Both the position numbers and the translations under genes were made by a program. A DNA stretch of 64,000 bases from assembly GCF_000300275.1 (NCBI RefSeq), contig NZ_AMRN01000004.1, positions 1 through 64,000 on the forward strand, read 5' to 3'. Below, one piece after another: positions 19,428 through 28,149 of the stretch. Below the pieces are notes generated by a model. That model made no database searches. It was not told the origin of the DNA and saw nothing but the letters and a program-made list of their open reading frames with translations. The stretch comes from Thalassospira profundimaris WP0211 (GTDB lineage: Bacteria > Pseudomonadota > Alphaproteobacteria > Rhodospirillales > Thalassospiraceae). Positions within the stretch are counted from its first letter, which is position 1, and each line of letters starts with the position of its first letter.

Positions 19428-19946
19428 TCAATCTGTATCCCGATAGGCTTCCAGACGTTGCTGGCAATGGCGCATGGTGCGTGCAAGTTGCTTTTCCACT
19501 GCGCTGACAGATATTCCGTATTTCTGCGCCAATTTTGCGTTTGAAACCCCGTCCACCCGATGCAAAACAAACATCTCGCGCGCCTTGGGGGAAAGTTCCA
19601 GCAAGGCCCGATCAAGTGCTGAAAGCGCCTGACGCGACTGAGCATGATCGTGCGGGGACGATGCTTCTCTCTGCCACAACTGGATGGGCAAGATCCGGCG
19701 CATGAGCCCCGTGCGCCCCGCCGTGCTGCGGTGATGATCAATCACCGCATTGCGCACCGACGCATAAAGAACCTTGACGTTTTCTTCGTCCGTTCCGTGA
19801 TCCCCCGAAAGCAACAGTCTGGCATAGACGTCCTGAACTATTTCATCCGCAGTCTCACGGTCACCGATACGACGATTGGCCATAGAGACCAGTTGCCGAC
19901 GGTGGTCCTCAAACAGTTTTGAGAGCGTGTTCTGCCAGGGCTTCAT
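19428..19946 (-). CDS. fecI: ECF sigma factor, FecI type
   Basis: A 172-residue extracytoplasmic-function sigma factor. Region 2 is RRQLVSMANRRIGDRETADE with IVQDVYARLL (about residues 14-43), and region 4 is LPSKAREMF-like (SPKAREMFVLHRVDGVSNAK) with a helix-turn-helix LAQKYGISVSAVEKQL near the C-terminus. It should direct transcription of the receptor-MFS-binding-protein genes when FecR signals. ATG 19946 gives the family length; a TTG at 19997 without ribosome site is the alternative. A strong Fur box about 95 bases upstream implies iron repression. Confidence 0.93.
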   Translation of the reverse strand: MKPWQNTLSKLFEDHRRQLVSMANRRIGDRETADEIVQDVYARLLLSGDHGTDEENVKVLYASVRNAVIDHHRSTAGRTGLMRRILPIQLWQREASSPHDHAQSRQALSALDRALLELSPKAREMFVLHRVDGVSNAKLAQKYGISVSAVEKQLARTMRHCQQRLEAYRDTD

Positions 19947-20039
19947 ATTCGGGTCATCTGCTGTCGCTTTGTCGCGAATTGTCGTGTCCGGCCACAATGC
20001 GACTTCGGATCACACAGCAGCCGGGGAGCGCAAGCTAAC

Positions 20040-20058
20040 AACAATGATAATCATTTTC
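20040..20058. promoter_or_regulatory. Fur box upstream of fecI
   Basis: The 19-mer contains the full ATGATAATCAT core of the classic Fur consensus and matches about 16 of its 19 positions by eye. It lies upstream of fecI on the minus strand. The remainder of the 437-base gap to glpD is AT-rich and holds no gene. Confidence 0.8.
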
Positions 20059-20383
20059 AATCGCAAAAGAATTTTGGTATTCAGACCCGCATATTTGGCG
20101 GCTTTCATCACTTATTTTTTCAGTTTCAACCGATTCCAATGGTTTTTCCGCCCTGATTGCAAACGAAAGAAACAAAGATTTGCCTGCTATCCAACAAGGG
20201 AATTGGCCAATCTTCCAATGATTACAATCTGTTACATTTCAGAAATTCAGTTTCGTTAATGAAAATTCCAAACAGCCATAATTTTCGCTTGCAATTATTT
20301 TGGGGCGTTCGTAACGTTTGTGAAAGAACAGAATGGCAGTTGAGAACAGCTGTCACAAATAAGAGCAATTGGGGAGGAATCGG

Positions 20384-21940
20384 TTGCTCACTCCAAAAAC
20401 ATATGACATCGCCATTATTGGTGGTGGGATCAATGGCACGGGCATTGCGCGTGATGCGTCGGGTCGTGGGCTAAGCGTCTATCTGTGTGAAAAGGATGAC
20501 CTTGCCAGCGCGACCTCGTCGGCCAGCACCAAGCTGATCCATGGTGGCCTGCGGTATCTTGAACATTATGAATTCCGCCTTGTGCGCGAAGCGCTGATTG
20601 AGCGCGAAGTTCTTTTGCGTGCCGCCCCGCACATCATCTGGCCGCTTCGCTTTGTCCTGCCCCACGTCAAGGGTCTGCGCCCGGCATGGATGATCCGGCT
20701 TGGCCTTTTCCTGTATGATCATCTTGGCGGGCGTGAAAAACTTCCCGGATCCGAGGGCATCAAACTTGCCACCCACCCGGCTGGTGCACCATTGGTCAAG
20801 GGCATGGACAAGGCGTTCGTTTATTCCGATTGCTGGGTTCAGGATGCGCGCCTTGTGGTGCTGAATGCCATGGATGCGCACGATCGCGGTGCTGATATCG
20901 AAACCCGCACAGAATGTGTATCGGCCAAACGCGAAAACGGCCTTTGGACCGTGACACTGCGCGATATCGACGACGGGTCGGAAAAGACCATCCAGGCCAA
21001 ATCGCTGGTCAATGCCGCCGGTCCCTGGTGCGCCGAGCTTCTTGAAAAGCGGGTTGAGGCCAAGAAGAAACAAGGCATTCGCATGGTTCAGGGCAGCCAC
21101 ATCGTGGTGCCAAAACTGTTTGACCATGACTATTGCTATATCTTCCAGAACCCGGACGGGCGGATTGTTTTTGCCATCCCCTATGAGCAGGACTTCACCC
21201 TGATCGGCACGACGGATCGCGATTACAAAGGCGATCCGGCCAAGGTCGCGATCAGCGCGGATGAAACCAAATATCTTTGCGAACTTGCCAATACCTATTT
21301 CGAAAAGAAAATCACCACCGATGACGTTGTCTGGGCCTATTCCGGTGTCCGCCCGCTCTATGGCGATGGCAGCGAAGACGCATCCCAGGTAACCCGCGAC
21401 TATGTTCTGGAAATTGACCGGGGCGAAAATGCCGATAATGGTGCGCCGCTTCTAAACATCTATGGCGGCAAGATCACCACCTATCGCAAGCTTGCGGAAT
21501 CAGCGATGAGCAAGCTTTGCCCGCTACTTGGCACCAACGACACAAGATGGACCGCGGACAAACCGCTTCCGGGCGGTGATATCCCCGATGCGGATTTCGA
21601 ACGCTATCTTACTGCGATGCACAAGAAGTTTCCCTGGATTGCGCAAGCACAGCTATACCGTTACGTGCAAAACTACGGCACACTCACCAATATGATCATT
21701 GGCGATGCCAGCGATCTGAAAGGGCTTGGAAAGCACTTCGGTGACGACGTATACGAGTGCGAATTGCGCTATCTGGTGGATCACGAATGGTCCAGAACGG
21801 CCGATGATATTTTGTGGCGCCGCTCCAAACTGGGGCTGCACCTTTCGGATGAGACGCGTAATGCCATTGTCCAATGGTTCAAAACCGAACCGACATTAAA
21901 AAACACCGTGAAAGCGGGCGAAGGAAACAGTGGAAAATGA
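20384..21940 (+). CDS. glpD: aerobic glycerol-3-phosphate dehydrogenase
   Basis: This 518-residue FAD flavoprotein has the dinucleotide fold YDIAIIGGGINGTGIARDAS at the N-terminus, then TSSASTKLIHGGLRYLEHYE, the GlpD/GlpA signature. It oxidises glycerol 3-phosphate to dihydroxyacetone phosphate at the membrane and passes electrons to quinone. It is the first gene of the glycerol operon, and its stop overlaps the glpS start (ATGA). The start is TTG 20384, placed 5 nt after GGAGGA; TTG 20369 has no ribosome site. Confidence 0.96.
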   Translation: MLTPKTYDIAIIGGGINGTGIARDASGRGLSVYLCEKDDLASATSSASTKLIHGGLRYLEHYEFRLVREALIEREVLLRAAPHIIWPLRFVLPHVKGLRPAWMIRLGLFLYDHLGGREKLPGSEGIKLATHPAGAPLVKGMDKAFVYSDCWVQDARLVVLNAMDAHDRGADIETRTECVSAKRENGLWTVTLRDIDDGSEKTIQAKSLVNAAGPWCAELLEKRVEAKKKQGIRMVQGSHIVVPKLFDHDYCYIFQNPDGRIVFAIPYEQDFTLIGTTDRDYKGDPAKVAISADETKYLCELANTYFEKKITTDDVVWAYSGVRPLYGDGSEDASQVTRDYVLEIDRGENADNGAPLLNIYGGKITTYRKLAESAMSKLCPLLGTNDTRWTADKPLPGGDIPDADFERYLTAMHKKFPWIAQAQLYRYVQNYGTLTNMIIGDASDLKGLGKHFGDDVYECELRYLVDHEWSRTADDILWRRSKLGLHLSDETRNAIVQWFKTEPTLKNTVKAGEGNSGK

Positions 21941-23037
21941 CCCTTACGCTTGAAAACATAACCAAGACCGTGGGTGGGGAGACCCATATCGACGATGTGT
22001 CGATGACGCTCGAACCGGGATCGTTCAACGTCCTTTTGGGGCGCACACTTGCCGGGAAGACGACGCTGATGCGGATTATGGCAGGCCTCGAGCCGCCGAC
22101 CAAGGGCCGCATTTTGGTTGATAATGCTGATGTAACCGGCATGGCGGTGCAGAAGCGCAATGTCGCCATGGTCTATCAGCAATTCATCAACTATCCGTCG
22201 ATGAACGTGTTTGACAACATCGCATCCCCGCTGAAATTGCAGGGCGTTGATAAGGCAGAGATCGAAAAACGTGTGCGTTCGACGGCTGAACTGATGCATA
22301 TCGAACATCTGCTTGATCGCCTGCCACAGGAACTTTCCGGCGGCCAGCAACAGCGTACCGCCATGGCGCGCGCCATGGTCAAGGATTGCAAACTGTTGCT
22401 GCTTGACGAACCGCTGGTCAACCTGGATTACAAGCTGCGCGAAGAACTGCGCGAAGAGATCCCCAACCTTCTGGCCGAGCGCGATACCATCGTTGTCTAT
22501 GCCACGACCGAGCCGATGGAAGCGTTGCTTCTGGGTGGCAAGTGTGCGGTGATGCATGAAGGCCGGATGACCCAGTTTGGCCCGACCACAGAGGTTTATC
22601 ACAACCCGGCCTCGGTCAAGACCGGCCTGATCTTTTCCGATCCGCCGATCAACCTTGTTGAAGCCGAAGTGCGCGATGGCGCGATCTTTATGAAAAGCGG
22701 CCATCAAGTGCCGCTTAAAGGGCATCTGGCGAACCTGTCGAATGGCGATTACACCCTTGGCATTCGCGCCAACCACCTGTCGGTTGATCCGACCGGGGAT
22801 GACACGATCGCGATGCAGGGACAGGTCGAACTGGCCGAAATCACCGGTTCGGAAACTTTTGTCCACGTCCATTTCAATGATGTGTCCTGGGTGATCCAGG
22901 AAGAAGGCGTTCACAACCCGCGCCTTGGCGAAGCAACCCAGTTCTATGTCGATCCGACACGCCTGTTTGCCTTTGATGCGAATGGTGCGCTCGTGGCCGC
23001 CCCGCCGGTCGAAATTTCAAACGGCAAAGCGGCGTGA
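21937..23037 (+). CDS. glpS: glycerol ABC transporter ATPase 1
   Basis: A 366-residue MalK/UgpC-like ATPase with a C-terminal regulatory OB domain. Walker A is GRTLAGKTT (residues 35-43), the signature LSGGQQQR (133-140) is canonical, and Walker B is LLLLDEP with Glu158. The switch histidine is missing: the segment reads VVYATTEP, with Thr191 where His is normal. It pairs with GlpT, which keeps the His but has a degenerate signature. It overlaps glpD by four bases. In rhizobia the glpSTPQUV system imports glycerol itself rather than glycerol phosphate, and linkage to glpD with no glpF in view fits this. Confidence 0.9.
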   Translation: MTLTLENITKTVGGETHIDDVSMTLEPGSFNVLLGRTLAGKTTLMRIMAGLEPPTKGRILVDNADVTGMAVQKRNVAMVYQQFINYPSMNVFDNIASPLKLQGVDKAEIEKRVRSTAELMHIEHLLDRLPQELSGGQQQRTAMARAMVKDCKLLLLDEPLVNLDYKLREELREEIPNLLAERDTIVVYATTEPMEALLLGGKCAVMHEGRMTQFGPTTEVYHNPASVKTGLIFSDPPINLVEAEVRDGAIFMKSGHQVPLKGHLANLSNGDYTLGIRANHLSVDPTGDDTIAMQGQVELAEITGSETFVHVHFNDVSWVIQEEGVHNPRLGEATQFYVDPTRLFAFDANGALVAAPPVEISNGKAA

Positions 23038-23052
23038 GGGAAGAGTAAGAAA

Positions 23053-24147
23053 ATGGCACGTATTGATCTTAAAAGCCTTGCGCATTCCTACTTCCCCGAT
23101 CCGAAAACGGACGAGGACTATGCCCTGCGTCGCATGGAGCATGTCTGGGAAGATGGCGGTGCTTATGCGCTGTTGGGCCCGTCGGGTTGCGGCAAGACGA
23201 CTTTGCTTAACATCATTTCCGGTCTTTTGACCCCGTCACATGGGCAGGTCCTGTTTGATGGCAAGGACGTCACAAGCCTTGCCCCGGAAGAACGCAACAT
23301 CGCGCAGGTTTTCCAGTTCCCGGTGATCTATGACACCATGACGGTCTATGACAACCTGGCCTTCCCGCTGCGCAACCGTGGCATTGATGAAAAGCGCGTT
23401 GATGCACGTGTGCGTGAAATTGCCGGGATGCTGGATCTGACCGGCAAGCTCAAGCAAAAGGCACGCGGCCTTGGTGCGGATGAAAAACAGACGATCTCGC
23501 TTGGGCGTGGTCTGGTGCGTGACGATGTTTCGGCCATTCTGTTTGACGAACCGCTGACCGTGATTGACCCGCATCTGAAATGGGTTTTGCGCCGCAAGCT
23601 CAAGGAAATTCACAACAAGCTGCGCCCGACCATGGTGTATGTCACCCATGATCAGGTCGAAGCCCTTACCTTTGCTGACAAGGTTGTTGTCATGTATGGC
23701 GGCAAGGTCGTGCAGTTGGGCACCCCGCAGGAACTGTTTGAAAATCCAGCCCATACCTTTGTCGGTTACTTCATCGGAAGCCCCGGCATGAACATCATGG
23801 ATTGCAAGATCGATGATGGTGCGGCCTGGGTTGATGGACAGCGTATCAGTCTTTCGGATCGCCATCTTGAAGCCGTTTCAAAACAAACCGGCAAGCTTGA
23901 GCTCGGCATTCGTCCCGAATTCCTGACCCTTGAAACCGGCAATGCCGACAAGGGATCAGACGGGATCGAAGTCAACATCACCAAGGTCGAAGACCTTGGT
24001 CAGTTCAAGATCGCGACCACCCGTTTTGGCGCATCTGAAATCAAGGTCAAGCTCGGCGAAGACGAACAGGTTGTCGGCCAGTCCGGCATTCTGCGCTTTG
24101 CGCCGGAATGGACCAAGCTTTACGCCGACAGTCAGTTGGTCGCGTAA
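23053..24147 (+). CDS. glpT: glycerol ABC transporter ATPase 2
   Basis: The 364-residue ABC ATPase has a canonical Walker A (GPSGCGKTT, 42-50), Walker B AILFDEP with Glu166, and switch His199 in YVTHDQ. The signature motif, normally LSGGQ, reads GLGADEKQ (139-146), so this subunit cannot complete its partner's site in the normal way. A C-terminal regulatory domain follows. It lies 15 bases after glpS and should form a GlpS-GlpT heterodimer with one standard and one weakened ATP site. The name follows the rhizobial glycerol ABC operon, not the E. coli antiporter of the same name. Confidence 0.9.
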   Translation: MARIDLKSLAHSYFPDPKTDEDYALRRMEHVWEDGGAYALLGPSGCGKTTLLNIISGLLTPSHGQVLFDGKDVTSLAPEERNIAQVFQFPVIYDTMTVYDNLAFPLRNRGIDEKRVDARVREIAGMLDLTGKLKQKARGLGADEKQTISLGRGLVRDDVSAILFDEPLTVIDPHLKWVLRRKLKEIHNKLRPTMVYVTHDQVEALTFADKVVVMYGGKVVQLGTPQELFENPAHTFVGYFIGSPGMNIMDCKIDDGAAWVDGQRISLSDRHLEAVSKQTGKLELGIRPEFLTLETGNADKGSDGIEVNITKVEDLGQFKIATTRFGASEIKVKLGEDEQVVGQSGILRFAPEWTKLYADSQLVA

Positions 24148-24161
24148 GGGGGGATGGGGAA

Positions 24162-25034
24162 ATGAACAAGATTACCAACAACAAGGCCTGGTTCCTCGTC
24201 CTGCCAGTGTTCTTTATCGTCGCCATCAGCGCGATCATTCCGCTGATGACCGTTGTGAACTATTCAGTTCAGGACATTTTCGATCCGCAGACGCGCTTCT
24301 TTGTCGGCACCGAATGGTTTGAACAGGTTCTGGGCGACAGCCGCCTGCATGATGCGCTGCTGCGCCAGATTTTCTATACGCTTTCGGTGCTGTTTATTGA
24401 AATTCCACTCGGCATTGCGGTTGCACTGACCCTGCCGCGCAAGGGCTGGGGCGTTTCGGCATCGATGGTCTTGCTTGCCTTGCCGCTGCTTATTCCATGG
24501 AACGTGGTTGGTACCATCTGGCAGATCTTTGGCCGTGCCGACATTGGTCTGGGTGGCTATGTCATCAATCTGATGGGGATTGATTACAACTACGCCCAGA
24601 ACCCGATGGATGCCTGGCTGACCGTGCTTGTCATGGATGTCTGGCACTGGACCAGCCTGATTGTGCTGCTGTGCTATGCCGGTTTGCGGTCTATCCCGGA
24701 TGCCTATTATCAGGCGGCCAAGATTGACGGTGCATCGCGCTGGGCCGTGTTCCGCTTTATTCAGCTGCCGAAAATGCAGTCGGTTCTCGTGATCGGTGTT
24801 CTGCTGCGCTTTATGGACAGCTTCATGATCTATACCGAACCGTTCGTCCTGACAGGTGGCGGTCCGGGTAACGCAACCACCTTCCTCAGCCAGTTCCTGA
24901 CCCGGATGGCAGTCGGTCAGTTTGACCTTGGTCCTGCTGCAGCCTTCTCGCTGGTCTACTTCCTGATCATTCTGTTGGTTTGCTGGGTTTTCTATACCGT
25001 CGTGATGAACGCCGGAAAGCAGGGGGAACAATAA
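24162..25034 (+). CDS. glpP: glycerol ABC transporter permease 1
   Basis: The 290-residue inner-membrane permease of the binding-protein-dependent type has six predicted segments and the EAA coupling loop DAYYQAAKIDGASRWAVFRF about 90 residues from the C-terminus. It is the MalF/UgpA-like half. ATG 24162 lies 14 bases after the glpT stop behind a purine-rich site. One base separates its stop from the next permease start, so translation is coupled. Confidence 0.92.
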   Translation: MNKITNNKAWFLVLPVFFIVAISAIIPLMTVVNYSVQDIFDPQTRFFVGTEWFEQVLGDSRLHDALLRQIFYTLSVLFIEIPLGIAVALTLPRKGWGVSASMVLLALPLLIPWNVVGTIWQIFGRADIGLGGYVINLMGIDYNYAQNPMDAWLTVLVMDVWHWTSLIVLLCYAGLRSIPDAYYQAAKIDGASRWAVFRFIQLPKMQSVLVIGVLLRFMDSFMIYTEPFVLTGGGPGNATTFLSQFLTRMAVGQFDLGPAAAFSLVYFLIILLVCWVFYTVVMNAGKQGEQ

Positions 25035-25035
25035 A

Positions 25036-25839
25036 ATGCAGTTCCAGAAACGACATATCGGACTTCTTCTTTATATCCTGTTCCTGTTGGTTCCGATCTA
25101 TTGGCTGTTCAACATGTCAATCAAGACCAATACGGAAATCCTGGGCGCAATGACCCTGTTCCCGGACAATCCGACATTGGCCAACTATGCAACCATCCTG
25201 ACCGATCCGGCATGGTATACGGGCTATATCAACTCGATGATTTATGTCGGTATCAACGTGGTGATCTCACTGGTTGTCGCCCTGCCTGCGGCTTATGCCT
25301 TTTCGCGGTTCAACTTTACCGGCGACAAGCATCTGTTCTTCTGGCTTCTGACCAACCGTATGGCACCGCCGGCCGTGTTCCTGTTGCCATTCTTCCAGCT
25401 TTATTCAAGTGTCGGCCTGTTTGACACCCATATCGCTGTGGCACTGGCACACTGCCTGTTTAACGTGCCGCTGGCCGTCTGGATCCTGGAAGGGTTTATG
25501 TCAGGCATTCCCAAGGAAATCGATGAAACCGCCTATATCGACGGTTATTCGTTCCCGCGGTTCTTTGCCACGATCTTCTTGCCGCTGATCCGGTCCGGCA
25601 TCGGTGTGACAGCGTTCTTCTGCTTTATGTTCAGCTGGGTTGAACTTCTGCTGGCGCGCACGCTGACCTCTGTCGAGGCCAAGCCGATTGCCGCCACCAT
25701 GACCCGTACCGTTTCGGCATCGGGACTTGATTGGGGCGTTCTGGCGGCTGCGGGTGTTTTAACCATCGTCCCGGGCGCCTTGGTGATCTGGTTCGTTCGC
25801 AACTACATCGCCAAAGGTTTCGCGATGGGTCGCGTGTAA
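25036..25839 (+). CDS. glpQ: glycerol ABC transporter permease 2
   Basis: The 267-residue MalG/UgpE-like permease has six hydrophobic segments and the EAA loop PKEIDETAYIDGYSFPRFFA near residue 157. It forms the channel with GlpP, energised by GlpS/GlpT. It is one of seven co-oriented genes from glpD to the binding protein. The symbol follows the glycerol ABC operon nomenclature and does not mean phosphodiesterase. Confidence 0.92.
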   Translation: MQFQKRHIGLLLYILFLLVPIYWLFNMSIKTNTEILGAMTLFPDNPTLANYATILTDPAWYTGYINSMIYVGINVVISLVVALPAAYAFSRFNFTGDKHLFFWLLTNRMAPPAVFLLPFFQLYSSVGLFDTHIAVALAHCLFNVPLAVWILEGFMSGIPKEIDETAYIDGYSFPRFFATIFLPLIRSGIGVTAFFCFMFSWVELLLARTLTSVEAKPIAATMTRTVSASGLDWGVLAAAGVLTIVPGALVIWFVRNYIAKGFAMGRV

Positions 25840-25863
25840 TCGGAAAACAGGAGGAATATCAAA

Positions 25864-26136
25864 ATGGCATGGATGGCCTGGACCCCGATTACCGCCGCGT
25901 TCTTTGGCTGCATCTTCTTGATGCTGATCGGGATGGGAATTTGGCAGGCGGTTTCACCAACCGTTCCGCGGCGTGGCTTTTTGCCACTGACCACCACACG
26001 CGGTGATCGCCTGTTTATCAGTTTGCTTGGAGCCGCCTATATCCATCTTGGCTGGCTGGCATTTACCGATGCCGCCCTTTGGATCGGTTCCGTCATCGCA
26101 CTTGTCTGGCTCGTCATTGTGATGCGCTGGGGTTAA
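25864..26136 (+). CDS. glpU: DUF2160 small membrane protein of glycerol operon
   Basis: The 90-residue protein has three hydrophobic segments (residues about 8-30, 45-63, 68-87) and matches the DUF2160 family, which is found almost only in this type of glycerol operon between permease and binding-protein genes. Function is unknown; it may assist assembly or act as an accessory membrane subunit. AGGAGG precedes the start. A terminator-like hairpin follows, so expression of the next gene may be set separately. Confidence 0.85.
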   Translation: MAWMAWTPITAAFFGCIFLMLIGMGIWQAVSPTVPRRGFLPLTTTRGDRLFISLLGAAYIHLGWLAFTDAALWIGSVIALVWLVIVMRWG

Positions 26137-26141
26137 CAACC

Positions 26142-26178
26142 AAAACGGTACCGCGTCCTGCAGCGGTGCCGTTTTCGA
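26142..26178 (+). terminator. intercistronic terminator-like hairpin before glpV
   Basis: AAAACGGTACCGC pairs with GCGGTGCCGTTTT (one wobble) across an 8-nt loop and ends in a short T-run. Placed mid-operon before the binding-protein gene, it may cause partial termination or protect the 5' end of a processed glpV transcript. Confidence 0.65.
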
Positions 26179-26273
26179 ACGAATTCATCACGGTGGGCTG
26201 TCCGTCTTCCCCCAGCGTCGATGACCGGGTTTACCGGATGAGCAATAAGGAAGACGACCAGGGAGAAAACGAC

Positions 26274-28022
26274 ATGATCGTTAAAGCCAAAGGTGCCAAA
26301 AGCGTTGTTAAAGGCAGCGCCGTTGCAGTCGCCCTTGGTCTTGCTGTGCTGGCGAACCCGGCCATGGCAGATCAATATACCGACGCGGCGAAAAAATGGA
26401 TCGACAGCGAATTCCAGCCGTCGAGCCTGAGCAAAGACGCCCAGATGGCCGAACTGGAATGGTTCATCAAAGCAGCTGAACCGTTCCGCGGCATGGACAT
26501 CAACGTGGTGTCTGAAACCATCACCACCCACGAATATGAGTCCAAGGTCCTGGCAAAGGCCTTCTCGGAAATCACCGGGATCAACCTGACCCATGACCTG
26601 ATCGGCGAAGGCGATGTCATCGAAAAACTGCAGACCCAAATGCAGTCGAACCGCAACATCTATGACGCCTTCATCAATGACTCCGACCTGATCGGGACCC
26701 ACGCGCGTTATGACGCGGTTGTGCCGCTGACCGACTGGATGGCCGGCGAAGGTGCGGACGTTACCTCTCCGACCCTGGATCTGGACGACTTCATCGGTCT
26801 GTCCTTCACCACCGGTCCGGATGGCAAGCTTTATCAGCTTCCTGACCAGCAGTTCGCGAACCTTTACTGGTTCCGTTATGACTGGTTCCAGCGTGAAGAC
26901 CTGCAAAAGCAGTTCAAGGACAAGTACGGCTATGACCTGGGCGTTCCGGTCAACTGGTCGGCTTATCAGGACATCGCCGAATTCTTCACCAATGACGTTG
27001 GTGAAATCGATGGCCAGAAAGTCTATGGCCACATGGATTACGGCAAAAAAGACCCGTCACTGGGTTGGCGCTTCACCGATGCGTGGCTTTCCATGGCTGG
27101 CGCTGGCGACAAGGGCATCCCGAACGGCCTTCCGGTCGACGAATGGGGTATCCGTGTTGAAGGTTGCTCGCCTGCTGGTTCAAGCGTGACCCGTGGTGGT
27201 GCCGCAAACGGCCCGGCAGCGGTTTATGCCCTGACCAAATACATCGACTGGCTCAAGGCTTATGCCCCGCCAGAAGCAGCCGGCATGACCTTTGGTGAAG
27301 CTGGTCCGGTTCCGGCACAGGGCCAGATCGCACAGCAGATCTTCTGGTACACCGCCTTTACCGCCGACATGGCGAAAAAAGGCACTCCGGTTGTGAACGA
27401 AGACGGCACGCCGAAATGGCGTATGGCCCCGTCGCCGCACGGCCCGTACTGGGAAGAAGGCATGAAGCTTGGTTATCAGGATGTGGGTTCCTGGACTCTG
27501 ATGAAGTCCACCCCGGTTGAGCGCCGCAAAGCTGCATGGCTCTATGCACAGTTCACCACCTCGAAAACCGTATCGCTGAAAAAGACCCTCACCGGTCTGA
27601 CACCGATCCGTCAGTCTGACCTGGATACCCAGGAAATGACCGATATCGCTCCGAACTGGGGTGGTCTGGTCGAGTTCTATCGTTCGCCGGCACGTGTTCA
27701 GTGGTCGCCGACCGGTACCAACGTTCCGGATTATCCGAAACTGGCGCAGCTCTGGTGGCAGAACGTTGCCGAAGCTGTAACCGGCGAACGGACCCCGCAG
27801 GAAGCCATGGACAACCTTGCGACTTCCATGGACCGTGTGATGGAGCGTCTTGAGCGTGCAGGCATCGGTGGTGAATGCGCACCGAAGCTGAACGAAGAAC
27901 GTGATGCCCAGTACTGGTTCGACCAGCCGGGTGCACCGAAACCGAAACTTGCCAACGAAAAACCGCAGGGTGAGACCGTCAAATATGACGATCTGATCGC
28001 GGAATGGCGTGCAGCCCAGTAA
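26274..28022 (+). CDS. glpV: glycerol ABC transporter substrate-binding protein
   Basis: The 582-residue exported protein has a signal peptide (VAVALGLAVLANPAMA, cut before DQY) and a large family 1 extracellular solute-binding fold, longer than UgpB-type proteins and typical of the GlpV group. It captures glycerol (or a related polyol) for the GlpPQ/ST importer. ATG 26274 follows GGGAG. Codon use is strongly biased toward preferred codons, as expected for an abundant periplasmic protein. A hairpin follows the stop. Confidence 0.92.
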   Translation: MIVKAKGAKSVVKGSAVAVALGLAVLANPAMADQYTDAAKKWIDSEFQPSSLSKDAQMAELEWFIKAAEPFRGMDINVVSETITTHEYESKVLAKAFSEITGINLTHDLIGEGDVIEKLQTQMQSNRNIYDAFINDSDLIGTHARYDAVVPLTDWMAGEGADVTSPTLDLDDFIGLSFTTGPDGKLYQLPDQQFANLYWFRYDWFQREDLQKQFKDKYGYDLGVPVNWSAYQDIAEFFTNDVGEIDGQKVYGHMDYGKKDPSLGWRFTDAWLSMAGAGDKGIPNGLPVDEWGIRVEGCSPAGSSVTRGGAANGPAAVYALTKYIDWLKAYAPPEAAGMTFGEAGPVPAQGQIAQQIFWYTAFTADMAKKGTPVVNEDGTPKWRMAPSPHGPYWEEGMKLGYQDVGSWTLMKSTPVERRKAAWLYAQFTTSKTVSLKKTLTGLTPIRQSDLDTQEMTDIAPNWGGLVEFYRSPARVQWSPTGTNVPDYPKLAQLWWQNVAEAVTGERTPQEAMDNLATSMDRVMERLERAGIGGECAPKLNEERDAQYWFDQPGAPKPKLANEKPQGETVKYDDLIAEWRAAQ

Positions 28023-28044
28023 TTCGGGCTACACTACTGGGGGT

Positions 28045-28071
28045 GTCGGGGGTGATTTTTTCACCCCCGAC
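28045..28071 (+). terminator. strong hairpin after glpV
   Basis: A perfect 11-bp stem GTCGGGGGTGA / TCACCCCCGAC encloses a TTTTT loop. The T-run lies in the loop, with none following the stem, so 3'-end protection of the glpV message is as likely as termination. Confidence 0.6.
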
Positions 28072-28149
28072 CGTCCCGGACTTTATCCATCACTTTTGAT
28101 TTTTTCATATCTGATCGCCCGGTATTTTGCGGGCAAAGGTAACTTTCCC

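Noticed and set aside
21937-28022. Annotating the ABC operon as sn-glycerol-3-phosphate (Ugp) importer
   Set aside because: The ATPase motifs, the DUF2160 gene, the 582-residue binding protein and the linkage to glpD follow the glycerol GlpSTPQUV type, not UgpBAEC.
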